Notes: generated by a model from the letters alone, not told the origin. Numbered from the stretch's first letter, positions 1 to 22,753 are shown. The stretch: 64,000 nucleotides of DNA from Lepisosteus oculatus (GCF_040954835.1 NC_090698.1:72919284-72983283), one strand, 5' to 3'. Made by a program: numbers and translations.

Positions 1-1819
1 GAGCTCTGCTATCAAATCAGGGGCACATACACTATTTGTCTATGGATCGAGCAGTACTTTCAGTTAGAAAAATATGGATCGTTTCTTTGAGGCACAGGAA
101 GTGTACAGTATTGAGTTCTCTGATTTCTTCTCTCAGAAAGACAAAGTTTCACAACAAATGCTTTCATCATTGAGTGCAGTTGTGGCACGATCGCATGTTT
201 CCCTTGTAAATGTGTATTGAGAAGATTCTGCTGTGTGATGAAGTCAGCTAGAAAGGCAAGATCAACCAAGCAAACAGGGTCACTGAGCTCATTGAGTGGG
301 TTTTGGTTCTCTCTCAGAAATTAAATAAACTCAACTGCAAAGTTTCAATACTGAATCGCAGCACATTTCAGTGGTAAATAATGCCCCCATATTGTGCTTC
401 AGTCTCAAAGAACTGCCTGTATTTCAGAGCGCAAGACCTAATCATGTGACACGGCTTCTGAGACATCACAGCTTCTCATCGGTCCACAAGTGCTTCCTTC
501 AAAATAAACCCATCAGCAGCAGCACCTGGCGACACAGAAGATAAGATGTTCGGTATCGTTTGTGTCAGCGATCTTGTCACAAGAAATGGAATAAAAATCA
601 AAAGGCAATATGGTTGGTACGACCTGCCACTTCAAGTTCTTCAGAAATACAGTTCTTCGGAATACTGTATTTTGAATAAGACACACATGCTCCTCAACAA
701 CATTAGCCTCCCCAAATGGTTTTCCATAATGTGCTATTGTATAAGCTGACACCCTCATGACTTGCCCTGGTAGCTCTCTCCCTGTGTTTTGCTTGCCTGA
801 AAAAATAAGCCTTGCAGTAGAGATAAACTTGCCTTGATCTGCTTTGCTTTTTGTGATCTTTCTGTCTCTGGTTACAAATTAAAGGATTCACATTTTTTTG
901 GGGAGCGTCATCTCCAATTGGATTGTTTTATTATCATCTCTGTTTCCTGAGAAATTTAATGCAACGAGGACGTACGTTTTGCATGCTTTTGTGGAATAGA
1001 TATTTTTACTGACGTTATCTGTATTTATAGTCTGCCTCTCTGGTAAGCCAAATTACAGCTACTGTGACTATTTGTGACTCTTCAAGTCCAAACACAATTA
1101 GATAAATCTCAATAAGAATAAAGGACATTGCTGGAATTCGTGGCCATATGCTCTAGACACAGCTTATGTGTGTACAATGTATTGTAAAGGAATTGCTTTT
1201 ACACCCACGGATTGTAGAACTTGAACTGTGAGGTCCATTCTTTGCTGCCCATAATTATATTCTGCAGCTGACTGTACCATACATATGCATGTTACATGAT
1301 CAAGACAGGGATAAAAAAACGAGGATTAACTGTTCTTTTTTAAAGCGTCTCTTGTTTCATATTCAGGTCATTTTGCGTGAAACAGCTTTCACAGCAGCCA
1401 AATAAAACCTCAATTCATACCAAACAGAACAGGAAAATAAGGGCACTTTTGTTTTTAAGGAGCGAAACATACTGTACAGTTCTAAGAATAATTGTCAGTT
1501 GACTCATTTGTTTTCTGCACATTCATTGGATGAATGTGATTGTGCAGCACAAAACAGATGTAATTTAAAAATCAAGAGGGAGCACTAGTGTTGAAACATA
1601 ACAAATATTGTTTTACTACAAAAAATGAAAAGACCTAAGTAAGTGTCCAAATTTTCCTCGAATCCCATGTTAACAAATCTTCACGTTGATATTAAAAACC
1701 AGGTTTCTCAGTTTGTGAAAGAGGGTATATTTCAGCAGACACTCCTCCCTCGCCTCCCTTGCCTCTTCCTTCCCCTTCATTTTCTGTTTAAAACAAAGTA
1801 ATTTGTTTTTAAAATTTAC
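1..1819. other. No feature recognised
   Basis: AT-rich sequence with only short chance reading frames on both strands. No exon, RNA gene or repeat family recognised. Confidence 0.6.
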
Positions 1820-2029
1820 CCTCTATGAATTGGCTTAATTACTTTGCTCTCGTCCCCACTGAGAGCTGGTGTGTGGTGAGCGCTCTGGCGCACTATGGCT
1901 GCCGTCGCATCATCCAAGTGGGGCTGCACACTGGTGGTGGTGGAGGGGATCCCCATTACCTGTAAAGCGCTTTGAGTGGAGTGTCCAGAAAAGCGCTATA
2001 TAAGTGTAAGCAATTATTATTATTATTAA
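1820..2029 (+). mobile_element. 5S-SINE, 3' half
   Basis: Contains GGGGATCCCCATTACCTGTAA and the tail AGCGCTATATAAGTGTAAG followed by ATT repeats. 5' truncated, no 5S head. Confidence 0.8.
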
Positions 2030-2552
2030 TTAATGTAAAATATATATTGTGTTGTACAGGATTAACATTTACTGACCATAACTTTAGCAGTCTGTCTTGG
2101 TTTGAGTTAAAGAAAAATAGAATTATACCATACCTTACAAGTAAGAGTTAAATGAAATTAAGGTGTAAAGTGTAAAGTCAACTAGACAATGAGATTTTTT
2201 TAAAATAGTCCATATACAGTAAAATACCAGTTTAGCAATTCAATATTTTGTTGCAATAGCAATTAAACATATTTTGAGTTTTAATCTGGAATACGTCACT
2301 ATTTCTGCTACACAGGGTCTTGCAGAATCCTGAGCACTTGAGAGGTGACCATATTATCAACATTGATTCCTTTCAGTCAGGGCCAATATTATACAACTGT
2401 CCTGACAAAAGGTATCTGAACAACACAGTGAATTTGATTTCTCTTTATAGCACAATAAAGGCTGTGCTATACACACATGAAACAGTGAAATGCATTTCTT
2501 AGTAAAACACTACAAGCATTTGCCAGGATGCTCTGGGCACACACATGCGTGC

Positions 2553-2590
2553 ACGACAGTTTAAAAACTGTCGTCCTTAAAACGACAGTT
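2553..2590. other. 22-bp perfect palindrome plus a third half-site
   Basis: ACGACAGTTT-AA-AAACTGTCGT at 2553-2574, then another ACGACAGTTTTTTTTT at 2582. Gene-free region. Confidence 0.8.
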
Positions 2591-2759
2591 TTTTTTTAAT
2601 AGATGGCGTGCAAACGTCATAAAACCATAAGAAAAGTTACAAATGGGAGGAACCCTTTTTGGTAATTAGTAATTAATTGATCCAGGGCTAGGTAGTTTTT
2701 TCCACAATCCCACCACTCTTTTTGTAAAGTAATGCTTCTGTTCTTGATTTTAAAAGCAG

Positions 2760-2900
2760 AACAACAATAACAATAATTGCTTACACTTATATAGCGCTTT
2801 CGGTGGACACTCCACTCAAAGTGCTTTACAGGTAATGGGGATCCCCTCCACCTCCACCGGTGTGCGCCAGAACGCTCCCCACACGCCAGCTGTCGGTGGT
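2760..2900 (-). mobile_element. 5S-SINE, 3' end fragment
   Basis: Reverse-oriented tail and 3' body of the same SINE, in inverted arrangement to the copy at 1820-2029. Confidence 0.8.
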
Positions 2901-3429
2901 ATAAAGGTTTGCTCACAGGTTTGCTTGGCAGGCAAAGCAAATTTAAGAGACTAAACAGCCCTTTTTCCTGGAATGTAGTACTTTTTGTATTAAACCACCT
3001 ATTCATGTTCCTTTGAATCATCCAGGAAAGGGTAAACATGATACAGCTTTTCCTGATCAAAATCCAATTTAACTTTCCCTTTCAGGATCACAGATTTTCT
3101 TTCGCCCCGGGAATATCAAACCGCTATTTCATTATTTCCAACATTTTATTCCTTCCTCATACTGTATGTCATTCTGTGTACTGTATGTGTTTAAAAAATG
3201 ATTCCCCTCCACACACGGATATTTTCTTTCAGTGGTGTTTTTAAGGTTGGTATCAGCGGCATACAGTAACAAGAGCAAAAACCAAACACACAGACGCATG
3301 ACGGAAGCATGATCACTCTCGTGCTACCAGAAAAGACTCTTCCTTTCTGTTTCACAGCACATGCTTAATGAGAAGGCAAAGGCGTACAATACCCTGTGAA
3401 GGATTAAATTCTAACCCTCCCTGGAGTGA

Positions 3430-3980
3430 GCTGACTTGTGCCCCTTCTGCTCAAGTAGGAGACCTCAATCTTGGACGCGGTCCCTTTCTGATGGACACTA
3501 TGGGCTGGATCTGCCCCCTCCCACCGCCAGACTCCTGGGGGCAGCCCACACCCCTCGGCGCTCTCAGGATCTGGACTGGAGGAAAAGGAAAAATGACTCC
3601 GTCTTCTCTCCCAGCGAGGAGGAAGGAGAGCATGGCGTTGGGGACAGCTGGACCCCTCTACCCCTTTCCTTGAAACAGACTCCGTGAAGACTTCTGCTGC
3701 CGCCACCCTGATGAAGGCTCATTCAGAGGATGGCTGGCAGGAAATTGGCAAGAAGAAAAATGAAGAAGAAGGTAACAGATGAGACAGATGAGAAATGTGT
3801 TTTGTAAAGACTGGTTTCACTTTCTTACATATAATGGCTCTGAACATAGTTTCTCTTAACACCAGAGGTATCAACGACAGCGTTAAATGCCAGCCTGTCT
3901 TTGATGACCTCCAGCAGAGAGAGGGAGATGTGTTGATGTTGCAGGAGTGTGCTTTAGCCTACCTAGAGAGGTACTGTATA
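3430..3980 (+). mobile_element. Tx1-type (L1 superfamily) LINE fragment
   Basis: The best part, 3834-3976, reads MALNIVSLNTRGINDS and LQQREGDVLMLQECALAYLE, the start of an APE-type endonuclease as in Tx1-like LINEs. The preceding 400 bp is GC-rich and reads in shifted frames like the end of an ORF1 (DGWQEIGKKK). It breaks off after about 3980. Confidence 0.6.
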
Positions 3981-5589
3981 AAGGCTTTCTGCACTGCTTC
4001 CCAACAGAACCTATATCTCCCACATCGAGACTGGGCCTGTGCCCAGGCCACGGATCAGGGCAGCTGGCGCCACGTGGACTGGGTTAGTGCCTGCCGGGAC
4101 GGACATCACCAACGTATTGACACATCTCGAGGAATAACGAGCCCAGATTTCAGCCGATGGTCTGGAGGCGAAGACAGGTTTGCGCACGCTGTAACTTGGA
4201 ACAAGTAAAGGTGTATTCCATGCCGAAAAAAGAAGGAGCCCTCTTCGGGTGTGAGAAAGAGAGGAAAAGCGGCAGCTGATACAGCACAGGAGAACAAGAG
4301 CCGGGAGTGGAGAGGAGGCGGGAGCAGGAGTGGGCACTCGGGGGGCGTGAAGTCGAAACCTGCAAAAGAAAAGAGAGTCCGCTGTTGAGAGAAGGGTGAA
4401 AGTGTGATCCTCATAACATACTGGGACGTGCTAGTTATGTGCTTAAACTTAACAAAAGTATAACACTGATATTAGATATACCATATTTTAAGGAAAATGA
4501 CAGAAACATTCAAATAAAAAAGTACAAATGCATGTCCATAATTGCTTCTGATTTTCTTCTCCTTTAGTAATAATGAATTTCCATCAGCAGTTAGAGTAGC
4601 AAGGTGTTCTGGTTTCTTACCAAAGCTGTCCAGTTTGGTTCAGGTCAAGTCATTCTGGCAACACCTCCAAACCTTCAGTCTAGTTCTTCTCTAGAGGAGC
4701 TGTTTTAGAACAAAAATATCTCCTTTCATCGTCAGAGCTCCTACCCTAGAAGATGAAGATACCGCACATACAGTATATACAGAATAATTCATATCACTCT
4801 TTTCATCAATAAAAAAAGGAATCATTTCTAGCTGGTAAAATCGTAGTCTACACTACCTAATTTTTTGTTAAAGGGAAAGAAAAGTACATTAGATGTGGCA
4901 ACGTGGTATTATTGTGTTTTATCTGTATTTCCTATAAGCAATTAAATAAAACAAGCAGTTGTATGCCTGTTAGAAAGGGAGATCTTGCAATAGCCTGTTG
5001 AATGTAATTGATTGTGCTGCTGAGCTCTGTTACTCAGTGCGCACAGCCCACAGTTTCCTGTATTGCAGACACTGGAGTGTAGGGTTAGTCAGAGAGGAAG
5101 AGAACTGTACATCACCAGCAGGATTTAATCAGCAGAAGTATACTTTCATTACAAAGCCCCCTTTTCTGTACATCCCACCCAAAGCTGCAGTTGCCAAAAC
5201 CTGTTTATCTTAATGGCAAGGGATGGACAGGCTTTTAGAAAGGACACTGAGTCAGCCAGAGTAGCGTGGAATTTGCTGAGTCATCAGAATACTGATACTC
5301 CCAGGCTTTGTAACCCTCTTCTGACATGGATGTGGATCTGGTTTCAGGACAGCCCAGAGAAACCTGTCTGATCCCCAAGACCTGGAATGAACCTCCATGA
5401 TTTTATTTTAATTGCTTGGCACTAATTTGAAGAAATAAGAAGGCAAAAAAATATTCTACAACAATATTGCACGTTAGGAGTGCAATGTCTTTGCAGTGTA
5501 GAGCAGAGTGGTGCCCAGTGAGGGTTAAACAACATGCAGGTGAGGAAGCAGTGACTACAGCACCAGATCAATCCCAGATTCACTGCACA

Positions 5590-5745
5590 GGGCGGCTGGA
5601 GTGTGGAACAAGCATACCCATCCCTGCTGTTGAAGCCGATACCCTGGTGCCCTTCAAGAAACAGCTGGATGGGATCCTGGGATCAAGTAAACACTCCCTT
5701 CTGGACAGGCCTGTTGGACGGAATGGCCTCCTTTGCATTTGTAAT
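5590..5745 (+). mobile_element. CR1 LINE 3' fragment
   Basis: Reads RVECGTSIPI..VEADTLVPFKKQLDGILGS, the C-terminal end of CR1-like ORF2. Confidence 0.7.
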
Positions 5746-7408
5746 CTGTGTCTCGTTCTTCGAAATCACTGAAACAAGAACGCAGCTCCGAAACACAATG
5801 CAAATTACATAAACATGTGGTGGAAGACGTTCTCCAATACAATGCTCTGTAAAACCGCAGAGGGGCCGCACGGGGAGAGACTGCTGGGTTTGAAGGCAGT
5901 AGGGGCTGAAGGTAAATATGCAGTTTCACTTGTGCAGCAGAAACCGTAATATGAAACTGTTTGCAGTGTGATAAGCACTTACCGTATTTCTGTAACTCCT
6001 GTCACCAGCGTGTGGGAAGACAAACATACTTGCCTACGCGTCACGTATTTCGGGATTACCGAAGGAACGCTGCCATGTGGCTGCCAAAGTCAAAAAACAG
6101 GATTTCAGCCTACGTGCAGACTTTTTTTTTCTTGAATTCAGGAAAAACAGGTCACTGGTTAGAACTACAGTAAATGGAAAAAAAAAAACTCTACCACACC
6201 TGAGGCTTTGGTGTCCTGGGTATTAAAATATCCTGCCAGTTGACTTTTATGTTGATTTCACAAAACATAACTTAGGTGAAGTTCTTAAAACCATTAAAAG
6301 GAATCATAAAGGTACTGCTAGAAATCCAGACTAGGACATCTGAAGATGTATACAGCATTGAAATGCATAATGTACAGGTGCAATGACAGGCTGCTGTGAA
6401 TTGTACAGGGCAGCAATCCAAGCTACGTCTGCGATGCATGTTTTGCACCAGGTTACAGACATTGGCTATTCTTGCATACCCTGCTCTTGCCTGTGTCTCT
6501 TCACTGGTGTCCGAGACCTACAGCAGATACCTCACACCGTCCCTGCTCGTCACACACGCAACAAGCAGGAGAGTAAGGGATCCAGGGCCGTGAGCGGTCT
6601 CGTCTCGCTAGAAGGCTGTTGTTTTCCGGTCTTGTGTTCTCCACCTGGAATCATGACCCCTCAACTTTACCAGTGACCCAAAGGCCATTGTTCCTTTCTG
6701 CCTTCGTTTACTTTCTCCAGGCTTAATATTCAACAGGTTAACACCTCATCTCCGCTGCACCATCGGCTCGTTCACCGATGAAACCCTTTTGCTGTTTATA
6801 CAGCTAAGTCACTTGAGTGTTCCAGATAGTCACAGATGATCAATTAAAATAATGCCAAAGACATTTACTCAATATCCAAATTCTGCATAGTTTTCTCATA
6901 ACATCCATGCGTAGGTTCGAGTTTCTTCTGATGCTGAGCCTACTGCCCATGTATGCTTTTTCCAAGACTTACCCATATTCGAATCTTTACCACCATAGCC
7001 TGCGTAGAACAATACAGAAAGATATGTTGCAATGCTCCAGGGAAAGTCCAGGGGGCGATCTTGACATACAAGTGCCATTCAGCTAAGTGCAGAAACAGCC
7101 CCTTTGCTCATATCTGAATATTTTGAGTCGTTAAACACCTGAATTTCAGATATTTCATACAGCTCATCAGCCCATCTTTCTGTAAATGGATAAACAAGGT
7201 GAAATGCACACAAATACCAAGAGGGTGGTACAGGAGAACTTCATTGCTTAGAACCAGGGCATCCTGGCTATATTTCCAGTATGCGTATGTACAGTACAGG
7301 TATCGGAACTTAGCTCTGCTAGTGAAAAAATGAATTGTTTAAAAAAAATACATCTCCTTAGGGCTTGAAATATAGGAAGGCACCTACATCAAATACCCAA
7401 ACTAGTCT

Positions 7409-7475
7409 CCACAGCCGAATTGTTTTCTTTTCATCTCTTCTCAGCATGGAATAAACCTTTACTTGTTCCATCAAA
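7409..7475. mobile_element. Single arm of the palindromic MITE-like family
   Basis: Right-arm type: CTCCACAGCCGAATTGTTTT, then CAGCATGGAATAAACCTTTA. It lies downstream of the arrdc3 transcript end. Confidence 0.6.
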
Positions 7476-8349
7476 CCTCCTGACTGACACGGGAGCCGTT
7501 CTGTGCCAGTAGCCCCACTGCACAGTGCACACCCTGAGAACACACCAGGAGGAAAGCTGCAGGAAACCAGCTCAAATTATTTCACGATGGAGTTTGAACA
7601 CCATTCAAGCACAGTCAGCATGGAGCATGTGAAATAATACAGATCTGACCCACTGCACTAATCGCACATCCACACTAACAAAGAGAAAAGTCATTTGGAC
7701 GAGACCTGCTCTGTAAGGGAAAACCCATGTCCCCCGTTTGATGTGTCATTCTATTCCCTTTGGGAACAGTCTAGGCAAGAACCAGGCAAGGTGACCGACT
7801 CCAGTGCCAAGGAACAGGCTTTAGGGCAGCGAACTCGGGTTTGGATATAACGGAAATAAAAGATTTAGCTACCAGTTGGGAAAGTGGGTTCCTTACCTCC
7901 ATTACCACCTCACGCTTGCTTTCGTATTGGCGATTAGGACAGTGAATCCTCAAGCATGTCAGTCATGTCAGGCATGTTACGACCAAAGTACAGAACAGTT
8001 TACTTAAAGTAACATGGACAACAATCGGGCCAGGGTTCGAAAGTTCGCATGTGGCCACGTTCTTTCCCTCCTGTACGAGCCTGATTTCCACACTACGTCT
8101 GGACTTTGTCTGCATACTTTGAACAAGGGAAACACGCTTCAGAGACGTTCGCCCAGATAAAGAGAAATTTTGGAAATTTCCTAAAGTACTTATTCTATAG
8201 CTGGTGGATGTAACTAATAACGAGTTTAGTTCACCGAAGTTGTAAGAATCTGGACAAACAGCTTTCAAGACTGAATCGTAGAAACCAGACCAGCCAGCCT
8301 ACCTGCAAGACCGTTAGTGAACAAAGAAAAAAAGACACATGGCAACCCT

Positions 8350-10776
8350 TTAACAAAAAGCCTTGTTTATTTTACACAAGGAAGAACTAGACGAAAAAAA
8401 AATCATTCAGAACAAGTATTCATCTCTCATAACAGAATCTACAATTGACAGCACCAAACTAAAAAAAAAATGAAAACAAAATATAAAAAAGTGAGAAACT
8501 GTACAAACAGCCACAAAATAAATTCTATCAAACAAAAACATGTAATATTGCACTTTTTTTTTCTAACATTTTGGATCCTGCACCCCACCGTCTCAGACAT
8601 TTTAGTTCCCAATATAGACATCGGGAATTAGCTTAACCACTGGAACAGAATGGAAACCCCACCTTAAACATTCTGGGATTGACCAACGAGAAATGGAAAG
8701 TAAAAAAAAGGAACATGATTAAAAGTATTTGCAGGGTTTTTAAATTTTTTAGTTAGCTTTACGTCCACATGTCAAAACTCCCTCGTCAACATAAATGTAC
8801 AAAAACCGCAAAGAGCCGGCGGCACTCAGCGAGCACCTGACAGGAACAGTCAGTCCCACTTTGACCGGATCTTTCCACCCTTGAAGACGCTGCACCAACA
8901 CAGCACTTGTTCCCTAAGTCTTGAAAAACAAAAATGATGGGGTTGTTTCACTGGAATACAAACACCAAATGCCTGAAGTCGCCAACTACCCCAGTTCTTT
9001 TTTAAAAAAAGCTTCTTTGGGGACCATCAGACATCTCTTTTCTTCCCGCTTTCAAGGACTCATGTTTCCCCTTTTTGTCCCAGTCAGTGATTAAGGTCTT
9101 AAATGAACATTCAGCAACAACATTAATAACAAGCTTGGTTCCAAATGATATTACTTGTTTTCTGACAAGGAATAGTTTTAAGTCAGTTCTTTGTCAAGGC
9201 CACGCAAATAAGATCACTTTTTAAAGTCCATTTACAATTCTCTGCCGGTTCTCAGCTAATAAAATTGGTATTAAGGTTTGTAAACTTTTTTTTAAAAAAA
9301 ATCACCACTTCCAACACTTGTGCATCACTGAGAACTTCTACAGTTGTTCTTTTCACGAGTAACCAAACTTTGTTTTTGCCGTTGTCCGCCTTCATTATTT
9401 TAAAAAAAGCATTCTAAGTTAAGGCTCTACTGAACACGCCAAGACACATTTCCCCTTTCTCCGTTTGGATCGTTTTTTTTTTTAATGTAATTTTAAGTTT
9501 CAAAAACGCTTTTATCCGCATCTGTCCAGTTGGCTCTCCTGACTGATGAGCGGTTCAGAAGCATCCGCTCCACATACTGCTAACTGGACCCTTCGAGCGT
9601 CCCTGCCAGTGTCCCCGCCTGCCATCTTTCACTTTTTGGCTACACTGGACTAGGGCTACACTAAGCCAAGCAAATGCAGCAGGACAAAAAAGGGAATGTG
9701 AGAAGTCTTAAAAAGCTGCCCTGCCTCTCTCCACTTTTATTTTTCTCCCCTTTGACACCAAGCGGCTTGAAACGACACACAACCGCACTCCTAACCCGTT
9801 TGGCAAGTGAGACGATCACCTGAGATCGAGCGTCTTAGGCAGTATGTAACAACACCGCTCCGATGATGATAGTAGAAAGGCAACAAAAGTAAAAACGTCC
9901 GACCCTTTCGATCGCAGGCACCCTGCAGTCTCCCGTTTTTATCCTTGATCTGCGGCTGTTCTACTATGGAGGCTACGAAACCAGCACAAATATTGGCTTA
10001 AAGGCATTTGATGTTTGAAATGAGAAGAAAAAAAAAACGACGCCACCACTGGATACAGGCTGAAGAGGCCAGGCAGAGTCGAGCCTGAGGAACAGGAGTG
10101 CCAAGGTACAGCTCAGACTACATCTTTTCAAGGAAACACAAACGAAACAGAACAACTTAACAAGGTCAGTGCATTTTTTTTCCTCCCTCCCCCGTTCAGT
10201 TCGTCTTCAGTTTTTGTACTCTCGGGTTGCGTTGTTCGTAGTTGTGCGGATAAAGGAAATGTCTGGGGGGCAAAGCCTGCAGGGTTTCCCAGTCCAGCAC
10301 ACTTGAGCGTCGGGAGGGAAACAAAAATTAGTGATTTGAAATAGAACCACGCAACACAAAGCAAAGAGCAACATGTGCAAAATTCTGAATGAGGCAAGAG
10401 GACATAACTTCTCTCCTCTGAAGCTGAACGCTGCTTAATGCCACAGACAGCGTGTTATGATGGTTTGTTTGTCTACATGGTCTGCTCAACATAGTCACGT
10501 TGTGTGCCACCATTACAGAAAGCACAGTTTTCTAGGCAGGCAGACAAGTCTTGCGTCTTTAGGCTGTAGACTTCAATACACGGATGACATGTTGGATAAA
10601 ATTCGTCCGACACAAGGCAGGAAGGGTCGTCCCGACAGTTTCTTCTGCGTGTCAGCGGAACTCATCTCCTTTTCCTCTGTCCACCACAGAGCTAGGATGC
10701 CACTTTTTTTTCTTTTAAAAAAAAACAAAACCAAAACTACGACCCAAACGCAGTGGGGCTGGCGGGCCAGTCGCCT
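8350..10776 (-). other. arrdc3: 3' UTR of arrdc3
   Basis: From the stop codon at 10779-10777 to the polyadenylation signal at 8371-8366 there is no splice pattern, repeat family or coding exon. The stretch is rich in T- and A-runs on both strands, and a long 3' UTR of about 2 kb is usual for vertebrate ARRDC3. A TTTATT (AATAAA on the minus strand) near 9736-9741 could be a proximal site giving a ~1-kb UTR. Extent is inferred, not shown by transcript data. Confidence 0.7.
8366..8371 (-). terminator. arrdc3: arrdc3 polyadenylation signal AATAAA
   Basis: The plus strand reads TTTATT, so AATAAA on the gene strand. About 25-60 nt downstream on that strand lies a U/GU-rich stretch (ATGTGTCTTTTTTTCTTTG, plus-strand 8340-8322), the usual downstream cleavage element. 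Cleavage is expected near 8345-8352. Confidence 0.7.
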
Positions 10777-19899
<9,123 letters not shown>

Positions 19900-20224
19900 G
19901 GTTTCGGGTTTTTTTTTTTGTTTTGTTTTTTTTGTTAAGAACACATAAAAAAAATAAGGTCTGAGCAGACAGCCACGACCAAATTAAAAAAAAAAGTGAT
20001 CGTAGCAAAGCACGCACACACACACACAAACAAACAAACACACTGATCGACGCCTTTGCCGTGCAAGAGCTGCAGGCAGGATCAGTGCTTCCCTCGCCAG
20101 CCGTTCATTGAGATGCTGGTAGGCTAAATAACAGCACTCGATGCTGTTATCGCGCACCTCCTCCTCTCCGTGGTCTCTGTACAAAGACGAGCTGCTGCTC
20201 CGGTTCCCCTCACTTAAAAGCGAG

Positions 20225-20440
20225 GATTTGGTGAAAAACAACCCCACCGCGCATGCGCCGCGCTCCCCCTCCCATCCCTCCTTCCCAGCTCCTTCCGCCT
20301 CCCGCGAGCGAGGGGGCGTGGCTCCGCTGACACCTGGCCCCGCGCCAGCTGACTGGAACAGCTGATCGCGAGCCGCCCGGCCAGCCCGCGTGCGCGCCCC
20401 GCGCCGGCGGCTCGCGCCTGGCCGAGCCCTGGTTTTTAGA
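20225..20440 (-). promoter_or_regulatory. arrdc3: CpG-rich promoter region of arrdc3
   Basis: A GC-rich, CpG-dense block 330-540 bp upstream of the arrdc3 start codon. It holds a perfect NRF1-type palindrome GCGCATGCGC at 20249-20258, a GC/KLF box GGGGGCGTGG at 20312-20321, and CAGCTG E-boxes near 20347 and 20361. No TATA box was seen. Position upstream of exon 1 and composition are typical of a CpG-island promoter; the transcription start is not determined. The interval 19900-20225 would be 5' UTR and contains CA and CAAA simple repeats near 20013-20042. Confidence 0.55.
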
Positions 20441-21139
20441 CATGCAACACCCGGTTAAACACACAAACAAACAAACAAACAACAGCAACACCGCGATCAG
20501 CCCTTTCGCAGAGCTGCCTGTCTGTTTAGCTGTGTGGCGTGAACGCTGCGAGTTCGCAGCGGAGCGGCGATGCGTGACCTATTGCAGCATTGTTTGGATG
20601 CACAGTTTGGAGCAAACTAATGGAGTTTAAAACATCAGATCGTTTTTTTTTCTTAAGCGTATTAAATCGTCCGCTCCACATAAATACAACATCTCTGACT
20701 TTCATACTTTTTAAATCCACTGCAGCTTTCTCCCGATCAGCAGTTTCTGCCGCCGCACTGTGAGGGAAAACTACACGGCGCTGCTCGCCGGTTCGTCAGG
20801 AAGCAGCAGCAGGGAAAGCGCTATGCAGCGCCACCTTGTGGCAAATAAAAGTGCGCAAAGCACTTGTGCCTGTTGTGTACCTGTTGCACGCAAAGCTGTT
20901 ATAGAAACGTTCACAGAGCTGCAGTGTTGAGCAGTTGCATCACAGATGACGGTTTTTAGTTACTGTAGTTAGTGTTTGATTGCGAAGCCTAAGTATTGTA
21001 ATGCCATTTTGTTGTTAAAATCAATTTGGTACATTTCGAAGCAGTGGATACTAGCCTGTCTCAGGTCTAACAATATTTCGGAACAGATACTGGTTCGGTT
21101 CTTGCTGAAAGGGAAAGCAAAACGAAGGAACACGGCTAA

Positions 21140-21242
21140 AACGTTGTGCTTCTTTTCTTTAGCTTTCAGCAGGGAACAGACCTTTACCTGTGTCCCTTTG
21201 CAGCCTACGCATGGTGACGCAGCCACGTTCTCAAAAGAATAG
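21140..21242. mobile_element. Single arm of the palindromic MITE-like family
   Basis: Right-arm type: TTTCAGCAGGGAACAGACC, then TGTCCCTTTGCAGCC and an outer GCATGGTGACGCAGCC. Other single arms: 4201-4255, 7409-7475, 15083-15170 (arrdc3 intron 3) and 26267-26345. Confidence 0.65.
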
Positions 21243-22712
21243 TTGTTTTTCCCCTTTTATGCTCCACAGACAGGATCCACGTCCCCCAGCAGTGAAGTGC
21301 AGCGCCACCTAGTGTTGGATGCAAGCGGAGAAAGGACATCGCCAGGTGAATTAATGAGAATTTCAAGGAGGGCACATAGTACAAACCCGGAGTCGGAATT
21401 TAGCTCTGCTCCTACAGACAAGGACAAGTTCACGGACAAGGGGTCTTTAGCGAGCAAATAGGACCTTCGTCTAACGCCTCCTGTGAAGGAGAACACCTAC
21501 ACGTGGCACACTGTCCTGGGGATTTTACTCGTTTGCAGAGCTGGATTAAGAAAGAACCTTGTAGATGCTGGGCACTTCTCTTTCACAGTCCCTGGATTAG
21601 GTGGAGGAGTATTTATAGGAGTTCTGATGTCTCAGATTAGATACGTGATCAAAATTATGTTGAATGATTTGTTTCAGATGGCCCATCGTCGCTGTGTATG
21701 GGATATATTCAAAAATATCTATGTTACAGTTTATATTATAGAAATATCTTAAAATGTGGACATCGATTTTATCCTAGGCTCGTTATCGTTATATTTCATA
21801 TCGTGATCGTTAAATTATCATAGGCCCTATGCACAGTGCATGCTAGGTAATATGGCGCTGCTAGTTGGTCCATTAGCTCTGCGATGCATATCTGAGTCTT
21901 GTTATAACAATTTATTTCAAAATGCTTGTACTTGTTCTAGTAGGTCTTCTATGGAATTCTTCGGGATACGGCTTTGTTGAATGGGTTCTGTTAAATCACA
22001 CCGGTAAACCAGCAGAAGGAAACTCAGTGTGGGTCAGTGTAGTTTGCTACGGTGAGAGTACGACATCTAGTGTTCATCTGGGGTCATAATTCCATTCCGA
22101 GTAAATACTTCAAAAGAGTACTCATTCTTAGCGATAAAGTATCGCGTTGAATACCTTATGTTTCAAACATATAATCTCAAAGTTTGGCTTTATCTTTATT
22201 GAATCTCATACATTATGGAGAAAATTTTATGGGTTTAATTTGATATATTTGCAGAGCTGTAGATCAGGTTACAGGCAGCAAAAACACAGATGATCAGAAG
22301 GGGGTTTTCTGGTGAATTACTCCGGTGAATTATAATAAAGGATAACATTGTGCGCACAGAAACACAGAATATCAAAACCAGAGGAAACCAAGGAAGATAG
22401 GAAAGAAACAGTGAGAAAAAAACATCTCCCTTCTCTTCCTTGAAGCCTGTCTCATGTGAGAGGACCTTGTCCTGGCCAGCCTTGGAGACCGAGTCCTGTA
22501 ATGTGAACCTTGTTTTAATGAGACTGCTGTCCCATTTATTTAAAATGATTCTAGCTGTCCTGTAGCCTGTAGCAGGCAGCTATATCACCCTGCTACTCAC
22601 AACTGGCCGCCCATGTGCGTCAAATTATACCTGCTGCTCGAGTTTATTCATTTTCATCATTTTAATTTCCACTTTGTGAGAAAGTCCAGAAACCCCTGCT
22701 ATGGAGGTGCAG

Positions 22713-22753
22713 TCCTTGGTGTGATAAAGTACAGACCTTTATCACACCAAGGA
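22713..22753. other. Perfect 17-bp inverted repeat with 7-nt loop
   Basis: TCCTTGGTGTGATAAAG (22713-22729) is exactly complementary to CTTTATCACACCAAGGA (22737-22753). No repeat family assigned; intergenic. Confidence 0.85.

Larger units (their letters stand above)
4256..8349. other. Gene-free interval downstream of arrdc3
   Basis: Apart from the CR1 piece at 5590-5745 and the MITE arm at 7409-7475, only short unconvincing frames are present. Confidence 0.55.

Noticed and set aside
22713-22753. microRNA precursor
   Set aside because: Stem of 17 bp with a 7-nt loop is shorter than a usual precursor; kept only as a hairpin.
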